The notes below the pieces were generated by a model. The model did not search any database. It was not told the DNA's origin and saw only the letters and a list, made by a program, of their open reading frames with translations. Made by a program: the position numbers and the translations under genes. Positions 1 through 5,476 of a DNA stretch of 5,476 nt are shown in pieces (position 1 is the first letter of the stretch; each line of letters begins with the position of its first letter). Origin of the DNA: Verrucomicrobiales bacterium (GTDB lineage Bacteria; Verrucomicrobiota; Verrucomicrobiia; Verrucomicrobiales; DEV007); the NCBI GenBank assembly GCA_002708885.1, contig PAPL01000045.1, forward strand, positions 13,293 to 18,768, given 5' to 3'.

Positions 1-1541
1 TTGAAGCTAGCTCTCTTCGCTAATCGGCCCACTGAACGATTTCTACTCGCATTGAGCGAAAGTCTTTCTTCTCCACTCTTTTCGAGACTGTTGAGTTCGT
101 CCGCGACTGAATTGCCAAAGGCGCCGATACTTCCCATTCCTTTCTGGCCCTTGAGGACGATGTTATGGAACCAGCGGTTCAGGTTGAATTCCGTGTTCCT
201 GCTATGGTGACGTCGCCACTTCCAGAAGAAGTCCTTAATTTCAGGAACGTTAGAGCCTCCGGAAATGTACTCGATGGCCTTATCGTAAACGGTGACGACG
301 GTCGTGCCCACGAAGGGTTCACCGTCAAGGTCAGTGAGCTTGACTTTGACCTTCGCCGGTGCACCGGGCTTGTAACGTGTTTCGTCCGGAAGGACTTCGA
401 CGTTCAGGATTCTCTTTTCCGGAGGAACAATGATTTCACGGGTCTCCTCGTAGATCTTTCCTCCGCTGATAGTGAAGGCTTCGATAAAGAAGTTAGGCAT
501 GTCTTTCTTGGTCACCTCAATTTCAGCGACGGTACTCTTTCCGTCCACACGTATGATTTTTGGTGGCAGGTAAACCCCGTTCGTGGGGCGCACAAACAGA
601 GCCACTGTGCTGTCCTTTCTTTCCGTATTGACCATCAATTCGATGGTTTCCCCGGCCTGATATTCTTTCTTGTCACTGATAATTTCAATGTCATTGAAGC
701 GGAACTCTTTACCGTCAAATCCTTCGCCCCTGACCACAAAGACATATCCTCCCTCGATGCTGTGTCCTGCCTTGTCCTTGAGTGTGTAACTGAGACGGTA
801 CTGGCCCTTTGCCGAGGCCTTGAGCTGTTGTTGAATCTGACCACCCTTGCCCGTGTCAATGTCCCATGAGGCGATTGTTTTCTCGTCCGGAATTCCCTCA
901 TCATTGTACTCGATCTTAAGTAATTTGAGTGTCCCTTCTCCCTCGACTCCCTTACCGTCCAGTGTCCGGGCATTTGCGCGGGCCTGAATCACATCACCGA
1001 CGCGGTAATAGCCGCGGTCCAGCCAGAGGTTCACTTTGAAGGGTTTTCTGGCCACGAGAACGGACCCGTTACCAACAATGGTCCTTCTGGACTCGTCACG
1101 GACCTCGGCTGTGATTGAATATTTATGATCAATGTCACCGTGCATTGCCTTGGCTAAGGCAGTGTCGATTTCAATTTCAACGGTCCCGTCAGCACCGATT
1201 TTAACTTCGCTCTCCAATACTACTTCCGGAGGCATATTGCCTCTCGGCCACCACCAGTGAATGGGTCTTCTGCAGCCCCAGTTCCTCCACCCTGGGTACC
1301 AGTCATAGTCGTAACTGAACCACCAGTAACCCGAACCGTAGAACCAGTCCCAGGGCATGGGAGCAAACCATCTACTGTCATGTTCGCTGCGCATGACTTT
1401 ATATTTGACGGTCGCGTTCTGGACCGGTGCCCCGAAAAGATACTTTGCCGTGACCTTTGCTGGGACCTTCTCACCGAGCATTACCGGCTCGGATGGCGAA
1501 TCGATGGTCACTTCAAATTCAGGTTTTTTGTATTCCTCGAC
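1..1541 (-). CDS. Alpha-2-macroglobulin family protein, continuation in shifted frame (MG3 to bait region, partial)
   Basis: This frame is open for 513 codons from 1541 down to position 3 and leaves the window. It continues the upstream A2M fragment; with the frame restored it would be residues 740-1252. It opens with VEEYKKPEFEVTI, the typical start of MG3. Within MG3 lies a 48-residue aromatic insert (about 794-841). An MG4-like domain follows (FKVNLWLDRGYYRVGD, near 905). The bait-region domain starts near 1014 (FRFNDIEIISDKKEYQAGE) and includes MPNFFIEAFT. The next macroglobulin domain begins near 1114 and contains VTVYDKAIEYISGG (about 1155-1168). The last 50 residues are poor in hydrophobics and rich in Gly, Ser, Lys and Arg, as expected of an exposed bait loop. 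No thioester CxEQ motif is in view, so the presence of a thioester cannot be judged. The fragment has no signal peptide of its own. A GTG at 1509-1511 overlaps the upstream stop (GTGA) and could allow re-initiation, but the product would stay in the cytoplasm. Confidence 0.9.
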
Positions 1542-3760
1542 TCTCTGAAAGTATTGCCGCCATGGGCCATGTGCCTTCCCTGGTGCAGGATATTGATGCG
1601 GTACACACCGAGAGTAGCATTTTCAGGCAATGCGATTTTGTCGGTGAATCCGCCGTACTGGTCCGCCTTTAACTGCTTTTCGTAAATTTTCTCGCCCTTT
1701 GGATTGTTGATCAGGATGTTGAATTCTTTTCCTGCGAACTGGCTCTTGTCTTCCTTGTCGTACTGTGAGTGTCGGACCCATGCCTTGAAATTGACTTCCT
1801 GGTTGGGCCGGTAAACTGGTCTGTCAGTGATGAAGATGGCCTTAGTCGTATTGTATGTCTGGTCATGGATCCGGTTGTACCACACGCCCGAGAATCCGTG
1901 ATAAGCGAAACGCCCGTCATCGGTAGTCGCGGTGATGAGCCATTGCATTTGGTTAGGCATCCTGTCAGCTCCGAGAATGATTTGGCCCTCCTCGTCGGTA
2001 AATTCTGCGAACTGTTTGGTGATCACATTGTATCGGCGCTTGGGCTGAAGAATCTTATTCCTTTTCAGGTACTCGACTCGGTAACCGAAGAACTCGACGT
2101 TCGCCTTTTCGATGGGGGTCCCGTTCAGAGCGTCTCCGACAAAGTAGAACGATTTCTGGTCCAGTGGCTTTTTAACGATCGCGGTGTCTGAGACCCAGAC
2201 GATGATATTGGATGTGTTGCCTTTTGTCATTTTAGCCTTGAGGAGGTAAGCCCCGGGCTTAGTCAGAGGAGTCACGATATCGATCCTCTTGTCCCAGTGA
2301 TTTTTCCTTGGTTCGAGCCGGAGTTCCCAGTCAGCAATGCTCTCGCCGACGTACTTTTTCATCTGATCATTGATTAGGCTGTAACCGATGTTTCCGATGT
2401 TGACCTGACGATTGTCAATCTGACTGGGATTGCTTTTTAGATGAGACTTAACGTCATCGAGTAGTTTTCTTACATCGATAGTGAACGCTTCGAACTTGAC
2501 CTCTTCACCGTTACGGAAAACGAATCCGAGAGAAGGTTTTTCACCTGCCGGATGAGTTTGTGTTCCATCAAAGCGTCCCCAGTTATCAAGGATCTGATTT
2601 AGCCGGTCCACTTTCCATTTGTTTTTGCCTCCAGGACCGAACTTCTCGATGCTCTTTTGCCAATACTTTGCCGCTTCAGGATATTGTCTCCTGTTTTCAA
2701 AGATAGAAGCAAGATCATTAGTTGCCCTTTCAGCTAAAGTTTTATCTTCGATTTCCGCGACTTGCTGTAACTGAGTGATATGATTGTGCTCATCAGGCAA
2801 GGTGATCCTTTTGACTCCAGTCGCGAGTCGAGCGATCGTTTCATTTTCCTTGAGTGTATGAAGTTCGTACGTTCCGCTCTCGTTCTTCTTTCCCTGGTCC
2901 GGGCTTCGCTGACCAAAGAATCCTCCGAACCCCCATTGTTGCATTGTCTGGACGCCGAACTGATTGCGCAGGAATGAGATCCATTGATACTTGGCGTTGC
3001 CGGCCAGGGCAGGGGAGATTTCACCTGCTTCGGTCAGAAGGAATCTCCAACGTTCTCCGTCATTCTTTGCCTCGTTCCACGCTGAGGGAAGTGCATAAAG
3101 GACCGGACTTCCATCCTCATTGACTGGAGTGCCCACGTTACGGGCCCCATAATAACCACCATCCTGAAAGTCAGGTATTTCTTTGAAGTTGGTAAGGTTC
3201 TGAAGTCTCCAAGACTCACTGCTGCCACGGTTACTGCGTATCGAATTTGCAAATTCGAGATAGAAGTTCCCGAGCGCGGCCTTGTCCTCTTCTCCTTCTG
3301 AGGATTTCATTGCCTGTTCCATTAGGGCAAGAGACTTGACCCGGTCCCGCTCATAAGCGTTCACGTACTTTCCTCCTCCGCGGTGATGTCCCCGCTTAAA
3401 TTCACCGCTGATTAAATAACCCATGTGTTGCATGCCCATGTAAATTTTCGCCGCGCTGGCGAGTATCCTCCAATCGTCCGGATATTTTTCAGTCACACTC
3501 TCAAGGAACTTGTCAATGTCCTGAATCTGGCCGGTCCTGTTAAGGCATCTCCACGCGTTTTGCAGATCCCCAGCAGCGTTGGAACCTGAATTGCCTTCTC
3601 CCATAAGGAGCCCCTCGTAAGCTTCATAGGCCTCTTTCCAGTTCCCGTCCTTTTGTAACTTGTTGGCCTTTTTGCGGGCATCATTTAAGGATTGTTCTTC
3701 AGCATTACAGATCAGCGAAAAAGCAAAGAAAGTGAGTATAAGAGGGATAATTGATCTCAT
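1508..3760 (-). CDS. Alpha-2-macroglobulin family protein, N-terminal part (frame-disrupted)
   Basis: This is the first 750 codons of a bacterial alpha-2-macroglobulin, a family of large periplasmic or surface proteins thought to trap proteases. Residues 1-20 form a signal peptide: Arg2, a hydrophobic core, then CNA before EEQ. Residues 25-55 (KANKLQKDGNWKEAYEAYEG) and 340-375 (RRQYPEAAKYWQKSIEKFG) look like TPR helices within a long helical region. Beta-rich MG1-like sequence follows at about 408-530. MG2 is clear near 640-735, with the hallmark AIFITDRPVYRPNQEVNFKAW (641-661 region). The ATG at 3758-3760 is chosen because the signal peptide starts there; no Shine-Dalgarno is visible. From residue 740 the sequence (ESRNTKNLNLK) is out of frame: the expected VEEYKKPEFEV is encoded in another frame from 1541 downward. 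The 750-residue product would therefore lack MG3 onwards and would probably not work as a trap. Family assignment is firm; the protease-trap role is family knowledge, not seen here. Confidence 0.9.
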   Translation of the reverse strand: MRSIIPLILTFFAFSLICNAEEQSLNDARKKANKLQKDGNWKEAYEAYEGLLMGEGNSGSNAAGDLQNAWRCLNRTGQIQDIDKFLESVTEKYPDDWRILASAAKIYMGMQHMGYLISGEFKRGHHRGGGKYVNAYERDRVKSLALMEQAMKSSEGEEDKAALGNFYLEFANSIRSNRGSSESWRLQNLTNFKEIPDFQDGGYYGARNVGTPVNEDGSPVLYALPSAWNEAKNDGERWRFLLTEAGEISPALAGNAKYQWISFLRNQFGVQTMQQWGFGGFFGQRSPDQGKKNESGTYELHTLKENETIARLATGVKRITLPDEHNHITQLQQVAEIEDKTLAERATNDLASIFENRRQYPEAAKYWQKSIEKFGPGGKNKWKVDRLNQILDNWGRFDGTQTHPAGEKPSLGFVFRNGEEVKFEAFTIDVRKLLDDVKSHLKSNPSQIDNRQVNIGNIGYSLINDQMKKYVGESIADWELRLEPRKNHWDKRIDIVTPLTKPGAYLLKAKMTKGNTSNIIVWVSDTAIVKKPLDQKSFYFVGDALNGTPIEKANVEFFGYRVEYLKRNKILQPKRRYNVITKQFAEFTDEEGQIILGADRMPNQMQWLITATTDDGRFAYHGFSGVWYNRIHDQTYNTTKAIFITDRPVYRPNQEVNFKAWVRHSQYDKEDKSQFAGKEFNILINNPKGEKIYEKQLKADQYGGFTDKIALPENATLGVYRINILHQGRHMAHGGNTFRESRNTKNLNLK
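1523..1529 (-). other. Possible -1 ribosomal slippery heptamer A AAA AAC
   Basis: On the coding strand the upstream frame reads ACA AAA AAC CTG, so A AAA AAC lies in the phase needed for tandem -1 slippage. Slipping here would leave the frame that ends at 1508 and enter the frame of the A2M continuation (CCT GAA TTT, PEF). The product would carry ESRNTKN in place of VEEYKK. The A-run is also what YKKP codons would give in an intact gene, so it may be fortuitous. AGAGAG lies 11 bases upstream, a distance like that of stimulatory Shine-Dalgarno-like elements, but it is a weak match. Confidence 0.35.
1541..1546 (-). other. Frameshift site in the A2M gene: AG dinucleotide repeat
   Basis: The coding strand reads TTC AGAGAG TCGAGGAATAC. 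Removing one AG gives TTC AGA GTC GAG GAA TAC, which translates to FRVEEY and joins the MG2 end (GGNTFR) to the MG3 start (VEEYKKPEFEV) without loss or gain of a residue. A one-repeat expansion of (AG)3 is therefore the simplest explanation; loss of a single base nearby is a less exact alternative. The sequence cannot tell a true mutation, a phase-variable repeat and a sequencing or assembly error apart. Three repeat units is short for classical phase variation. Confidence 0.8.
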
Positions 3761-3780
3761 TATTGTTTAAGATTTACACA

Positions 3781-3786
3781 ATTATA
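3781..3786 (-). promoter_or_regulatory. Candidate -10 box for the A2M gene
   Basis: On the minus strand this reads TATAAT, a perfect sigma-70 -10 hexamer, 20 bases upstream of the A2M ATG. The predicted transcript would begin around 3773-3776 and have a leader of only about 13-16 bases, without a Shine-Dalgarno sequence. The -35 region at 16-18 base spacing (TAAGGA or AAGGAT) is poor, so an activator or another sigma factor may be needed. A short AT-rich match can also arise by chance. Confidence 0.4.
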
Positions 3787-3809
3787 ACGCTACGGGGGAA
3801 CAGATCCTT

Positions 3810-3819
3810 AGAAATTTCT
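3810..3819. repeat. 10-base perfect palindrome AGAAATTTCT
   Basis: AGAAATTTCT is its own reverse complement and sits at or just upstream of where the -35 element of the A2M promoter would lie. It could be a regulator site for either divergent gene. The intergenic region is AT-rich, so a palindrome of this length may be chance. Confidence 0.25.
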
Positions 3820-3842
3820 TTAACTTTTTCAAATAGTGAACG

Positions 3843-3902
3843 ATGAGCGGACTCAGGATTGGCTTGTTAAGGCCTTTTTGTGGTGTTAAAAGGCCTTCTT
3901 GA
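3843..3902 (+). CDS. Possible 19-codon leader ORF overlapping the esterase start
   Basis: ATG at 3843 opens a 19-codon frame (MSGLRIGLLRPFCGVKRPS) that ends with TGA at 3900-3902. The stop overlaps the esterase TTG (3899-3901) as TTGA, the four-base overlap typical of translational coupling. Ribosomes translating it would pass through the hairpin at 3869-3897 and could melt it, exposing the downstream ribosome binding site. No Shine-Dalgarno precedes the ATG, and the peptide has no recognisable family or obvious attenuation codon run. It may be a chance ORF; the case rests on the stop/start overlap together with the hairpin. Confidence 0.3.
   Translation: MSGLRIGLLRPFCGVKRPS
3869..3897 (+). 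promoter_or_regulatory. Inverted repeat covering the esterase ribosome binding site; paired AAGGCCTT palindromes
   Basis: AAGGCCTTTT (3869-3878) and AAAAGGCCTT (3888-3897) are exact reverse complements separated by a 9-base loop, TGTGGTGTT. As RNA they form a 10-bp hairpin that ends one base before the esterase TTG start and buries the AAAAGG (3888-3893) that would act as its ribosome binding site. Each arm also contains the same 8-base palindrome AAGGCCTT (3869-3876 and 3890-3897), spaced 21 bases start to start, about two helical turns. This is the layout of a double operator for a dimeric regulator. The structure is plain in the sequence; which of the two roles applies, if either, is inference. 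A terminator is unlikely because no T-run follows. Confidence 0.5.
3888..3893 (+). promoter_or_regulatory. Weak ribosome binding site for the esterase TTG start
   Basis: AAAAGG lies five bases before the TTG at 3899. It is only a partial Shine-Dalgarno match (AGG core) with short spacing, and it lies wholly in the 3' arm of the hairpin at 3869-3897. It supports the TTG start, which is also the only start-like codon between the in-frame stop TAA (3887-3889) and the signal peptide. Confidence 0.35.
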
Positions 3903-5476
3903 AGAGTTCATTCCAGTCCCTGGCCTTGGTTCTGATCCTTTTTGGAAGGCTTAACACTTTATGCGCTGAGGGACCCGAAGCGGCGTTACCGCCGCTCTTG
4001 CAATTTGCTGACGGCAAAAGAGTCAGTTCATTAGCTGAATGGGACCAGCGCCGCGAGGAGATCAGGGATCTTCTCGTTAAGTATTTCATCGGGACTTTTC
4101 CGGAAAAGGTTCCGAAAATAATAAAGACTGAAATGATCTCAGAGGCGGACGGTGATAAGGACTCCATTAGGCGCAGGATCAGGATCACCTTTGCTACTCC
4201 TAACCGTGCCTCATTTGATATGGATATCTGGTCACCAAAAGGAGCCGGTCCATTTCCGTTACTTCTTACTGCTCCAAGGTTTTACCAGCGATACTGGGCC
4301 GAGGATGCTTTGGACCGCGGCTATGCGGTTTGTCTTTTTCCTGGAGTCGACAGTCATCACAGTGAACCGGATTATCCAAGTTTTGATAGTGTGTGGCAGA
4401 AGTTCCGGGCCGAGTACCCGGAATCGACATGGACTGAGATCAGTTCCAAGGGCTGGCTAGCGAGCCGCTGCATCGATTATCTTCTAAGTGAAGGATCAGT
4501 GACGAAAGTGGATCCTTCCAGGATAGCGATTATCGGTTTTTCGCGTTACGGTAAGCAGGCCATGATCGCGGCCGCATTCGATTCCAGGATCAGTTGCGTC
4601 GTCGCGAGGAGTCCTGGTTCACCCGCCTCATGTCCTTACCGTTTCACTAGCCGCAACACTTTTGCTGAAGCTCCTTCCGATTTTCCTAGTCAGTGGTTCT
4701 TGCCTTCGTTGAGAAAATATATTGGACGGGAACATCAGTTGCCGATCGATGCGCATGGCTGGTACGCCCTGATCGCGCCTCGCCATTGTCTCATTCACAC
4801 CGCACACAATGACGGTGCTGAGCCGAGTTTTGCTGTTGAGAAGGCCTACATTGAGGGTCGCTCCGTTTACCGGTTACTTGGGGCCGCTAATCACCTGAGA
4901 GTCGATTACCGTGAAGGGGGTCATTCCTCTGGCCCGCCTCCCGAGTCAGTTAGCCGCGATGACCGGCAAAGGAATCTGGACTGGATTGATCTCGCTTTCG
5001 GAAGAGGGAACATCGGTCCTGAGCATTTCCCCGAAGAATTAATTCATGACTTTGATTGGAAAGAATGGAGGTCAGGTCAAAAAGATTCTGACATTAAGGT
5101 TTCGACCAATGGATCGACTCTCGAAAAGATCCGCTGGACCATGGGCGTTGAGCCTGAGGAGATCATCAATGAGAAGAAAGGCGATTATCTTAGTGACAAA
5201 GAGTCCGAGTTGATGACGCATGATCGCTGGGCCCCGTCCGGCATTCTCAGAGCCCCGATCAGGTTCGGTCATGGGGTCCGGGGGAACCTGTATTACAAGG
5301 AGGGGTCAAAGGGTCCTGTCCCGGTAGTGGTTTGGTTACATCCTCTGTCCTATCATAGCGGCTATAATGAGGGGTACGGTGTGCAGGGAACGACCATCTA
5401 TCACCGCCTCGCCCAGAACGGATTTGCAGTTATCGCTTACGATCAGTGCGGATTTGGCCTGAGGCTCCTCGAAGGA
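3899..5476 (+). CDS. Exported CE15-like esterase with a second alpha/beta-hydrolase module (partial, 3' end outside window)
   Basis: The frame is open for 526 codons to the window edge. The TTG start gives a good signal peptide (MKSSFQSLALVLILFGRLNTLCA, with cleavage predicted before EGP at residue 24); an in-frame TAA lies 9 bases upstream and no ATG competes. Residues of about 60-370 form an alpha/beta hydrolase resembling CE15 glucuronoyl esterases, which split ester links between lignin and glucuronoxylan: FPLLLTAPRFY near 119, nucleophile elbow GFSRYGK (Ser215), PASCPYRF, HNDGAEPSF (Asp305, Glu308) and GGHS (His342). The usual CE15 glutamate, 23 residues after the serine, is Ser238 here, so Asp305 is the likely acid. 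After a linker (about 375-440) a second hydrolase module starts, with VVVWLHPLSYHSG (476-488) and AYDQCGFG (513-520); its nucleophile would lie outside the window. Transcribed divergently from the A2M gene. The hydrolase call is firm, while the glucuronoyl or other acyl-glycan substrate is inferred; acetylxylan esterase or dienelactone-hydrolase-like labels are possible alternatives. Confidence 0.85.
   Translation, partial: MKSSFQSLALVLILFGRLNTLCAEGPEAALPPLLQFADGKRVSSLAEWDQRREEIRDLLVKYFIGTFPEKVPKIIKTEMISEADGDKDSIRRRIRITFATPNRASFDMDIWSPKGAGPFPLLLTAPRFYQRYWAEDALDRGYAVCLFPGVDSHHSEPDYPSFDSVWQKFRAEYPESTWTEISSKGWLASRCIDYLLSEGSVTKVDPSRIAIIGFSRYGKQAMIAAAFDSRISCVVARSPGSPASCPYRFTSRNTFAEAPSDFPSQWFLPSLRKYIGREHQLPIDAHGWYALIAPRHCLIHTAHNDGAEPSFAVEKAYIEGRSVYRLLGAANHLRVDYREGGHSSGPPPESVSRDDRQRNLDWIDLAFGRGNIGPEHFPEELIHDFDWKEWRSGQKDSDIKVSTNGSTLEKIRWTMGVEPEEIINEKKGDYLSDKESELMTHDRWAPSGILRAPIRFGHGVRGNLYYKEGSKGPVPVVVWLHPLSYHSGYNEGYGVQGTTIYHRLAQNGFAVIAYDQCGFGLRLLEG

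Noticed and set aside
165..869. 234-codon plus-strand ORF
   Set aside because: It lies antisense to the A2M continuation, whose minus-strand frame shows clear macroglobulin-domain sequence throughout. The plus-strand translation has no recognisable motifs and is a shadow.
1257..1685. Plus-strand ORF of 142 codons across the A2M frameshift
   Set aside because: It is antisense to the aromatic insert and the MG2/MG3 junction; both are well explained on the minus strand.
1769..2191. Plus-strand ORF of 140 codons
   Set aside because: Antisense shadow of the MG1/MG2-like part of the A2M gene, with no start signal or family resemblance.
3701..3760. Lipoprotein signal for the A2M (Cys18)
   Set aside because: The residues before the cysteine are SLI; a lipobox needs Gly, Ala or Ser just before the cysteine. 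A signal peptidase I site (CNA before EE) fits better.
3869..3897. Rho-independent terminator
   Set aside because: No T-run follows the stem on the plus strand, and the genes diverge from this region, so neither needs a terminator here.
3886..4188. Minus-strand ORF of 100 codons opposite the esterase start
   Set aside because: The plus strand carries a signal peptide and a continuous hydrolase frame here; the minus-strand product has no recognisable features.
4152..4460. Plus-strand ORF of 102 codons in another frame
   Set aside because: It overlaps the esterase frame, which stays open for 526 codons and carries the catalytic motifs.

Overview
The window holds two large, divergently transcribed genes for predicted exported proteins, separated by 138 bases, and both genes run off the window. 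No RNA gene, insertion sequence, CRISPR array or phage gene was seen. The base composition is balanced by eye, and neither gene start has a strong Shine-Dalgarno sequence. The combination of a very large secreted alpha-2-macroglobulin with a helical/TPR-like N-terminal extension and a carbohydrate-esterase-like double hydrolase would fit a Verrucomicrobiota or Planctomycetota (PVC) bacterium. That placement is an inference from gene content; no phylogenetic marker is present.

Positions 1-3760 (minus strand) encode a bacterial alpha-2-macroglobulin (A2M). In order it has a signal peptide, a roughly 350-residue helical region, MG1/MG2-like domains, then MG3 and further macroglobulin domains, the bait-region domain and the start of a probable bait loop. 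The thioester domain, if there is one, lies beyond position 1. The reading frame is broken at the MG2/MG3 boundary. A CT triplet repeat at 1541-1546 (AG on the coding strand) appears to carry one extra dinucleotide, so the first frame stops at 1508-1510 while homology continues without a gap in another frame to the window edge. A canonical -1 slippery heptamer (A AAA AAC) lies in the correct phase between the lesion and the stop codon.

Positions 3761-3898 are the divergent intergenic region. It holds a consensus -10 box (TATAAT) for the A2M gene, a 10-base palindrome, and two identical palindromes AAGGCCTT 21 bases apart. On RNA the latter form a 10-bp hairpin that covers the only plausible ribosome binding site of the esterase gene. 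A possible 19-codon leader ORF runs through this hairpin and its stop overlaps the TTG start (TTGA).

Positions 3899-5476 (plus strand) encode an exported esterase. Its first alpha/beta-hydrolase module resembles CE15 glucuronoyl esterases (GFSRYGK nucleophile elbow), and a second alpha/beta-hydrolase module begins before the window ends. No direct functional link between the two genes is evident. Both products probably act outside the cytoplasm, one as a presumed protease trap and the other as a presumed glycan esterase. I do not see a clearly new system; the most noteworthy signals are the frameshift site and the leader/hairpin arrangement of the esterase gene.
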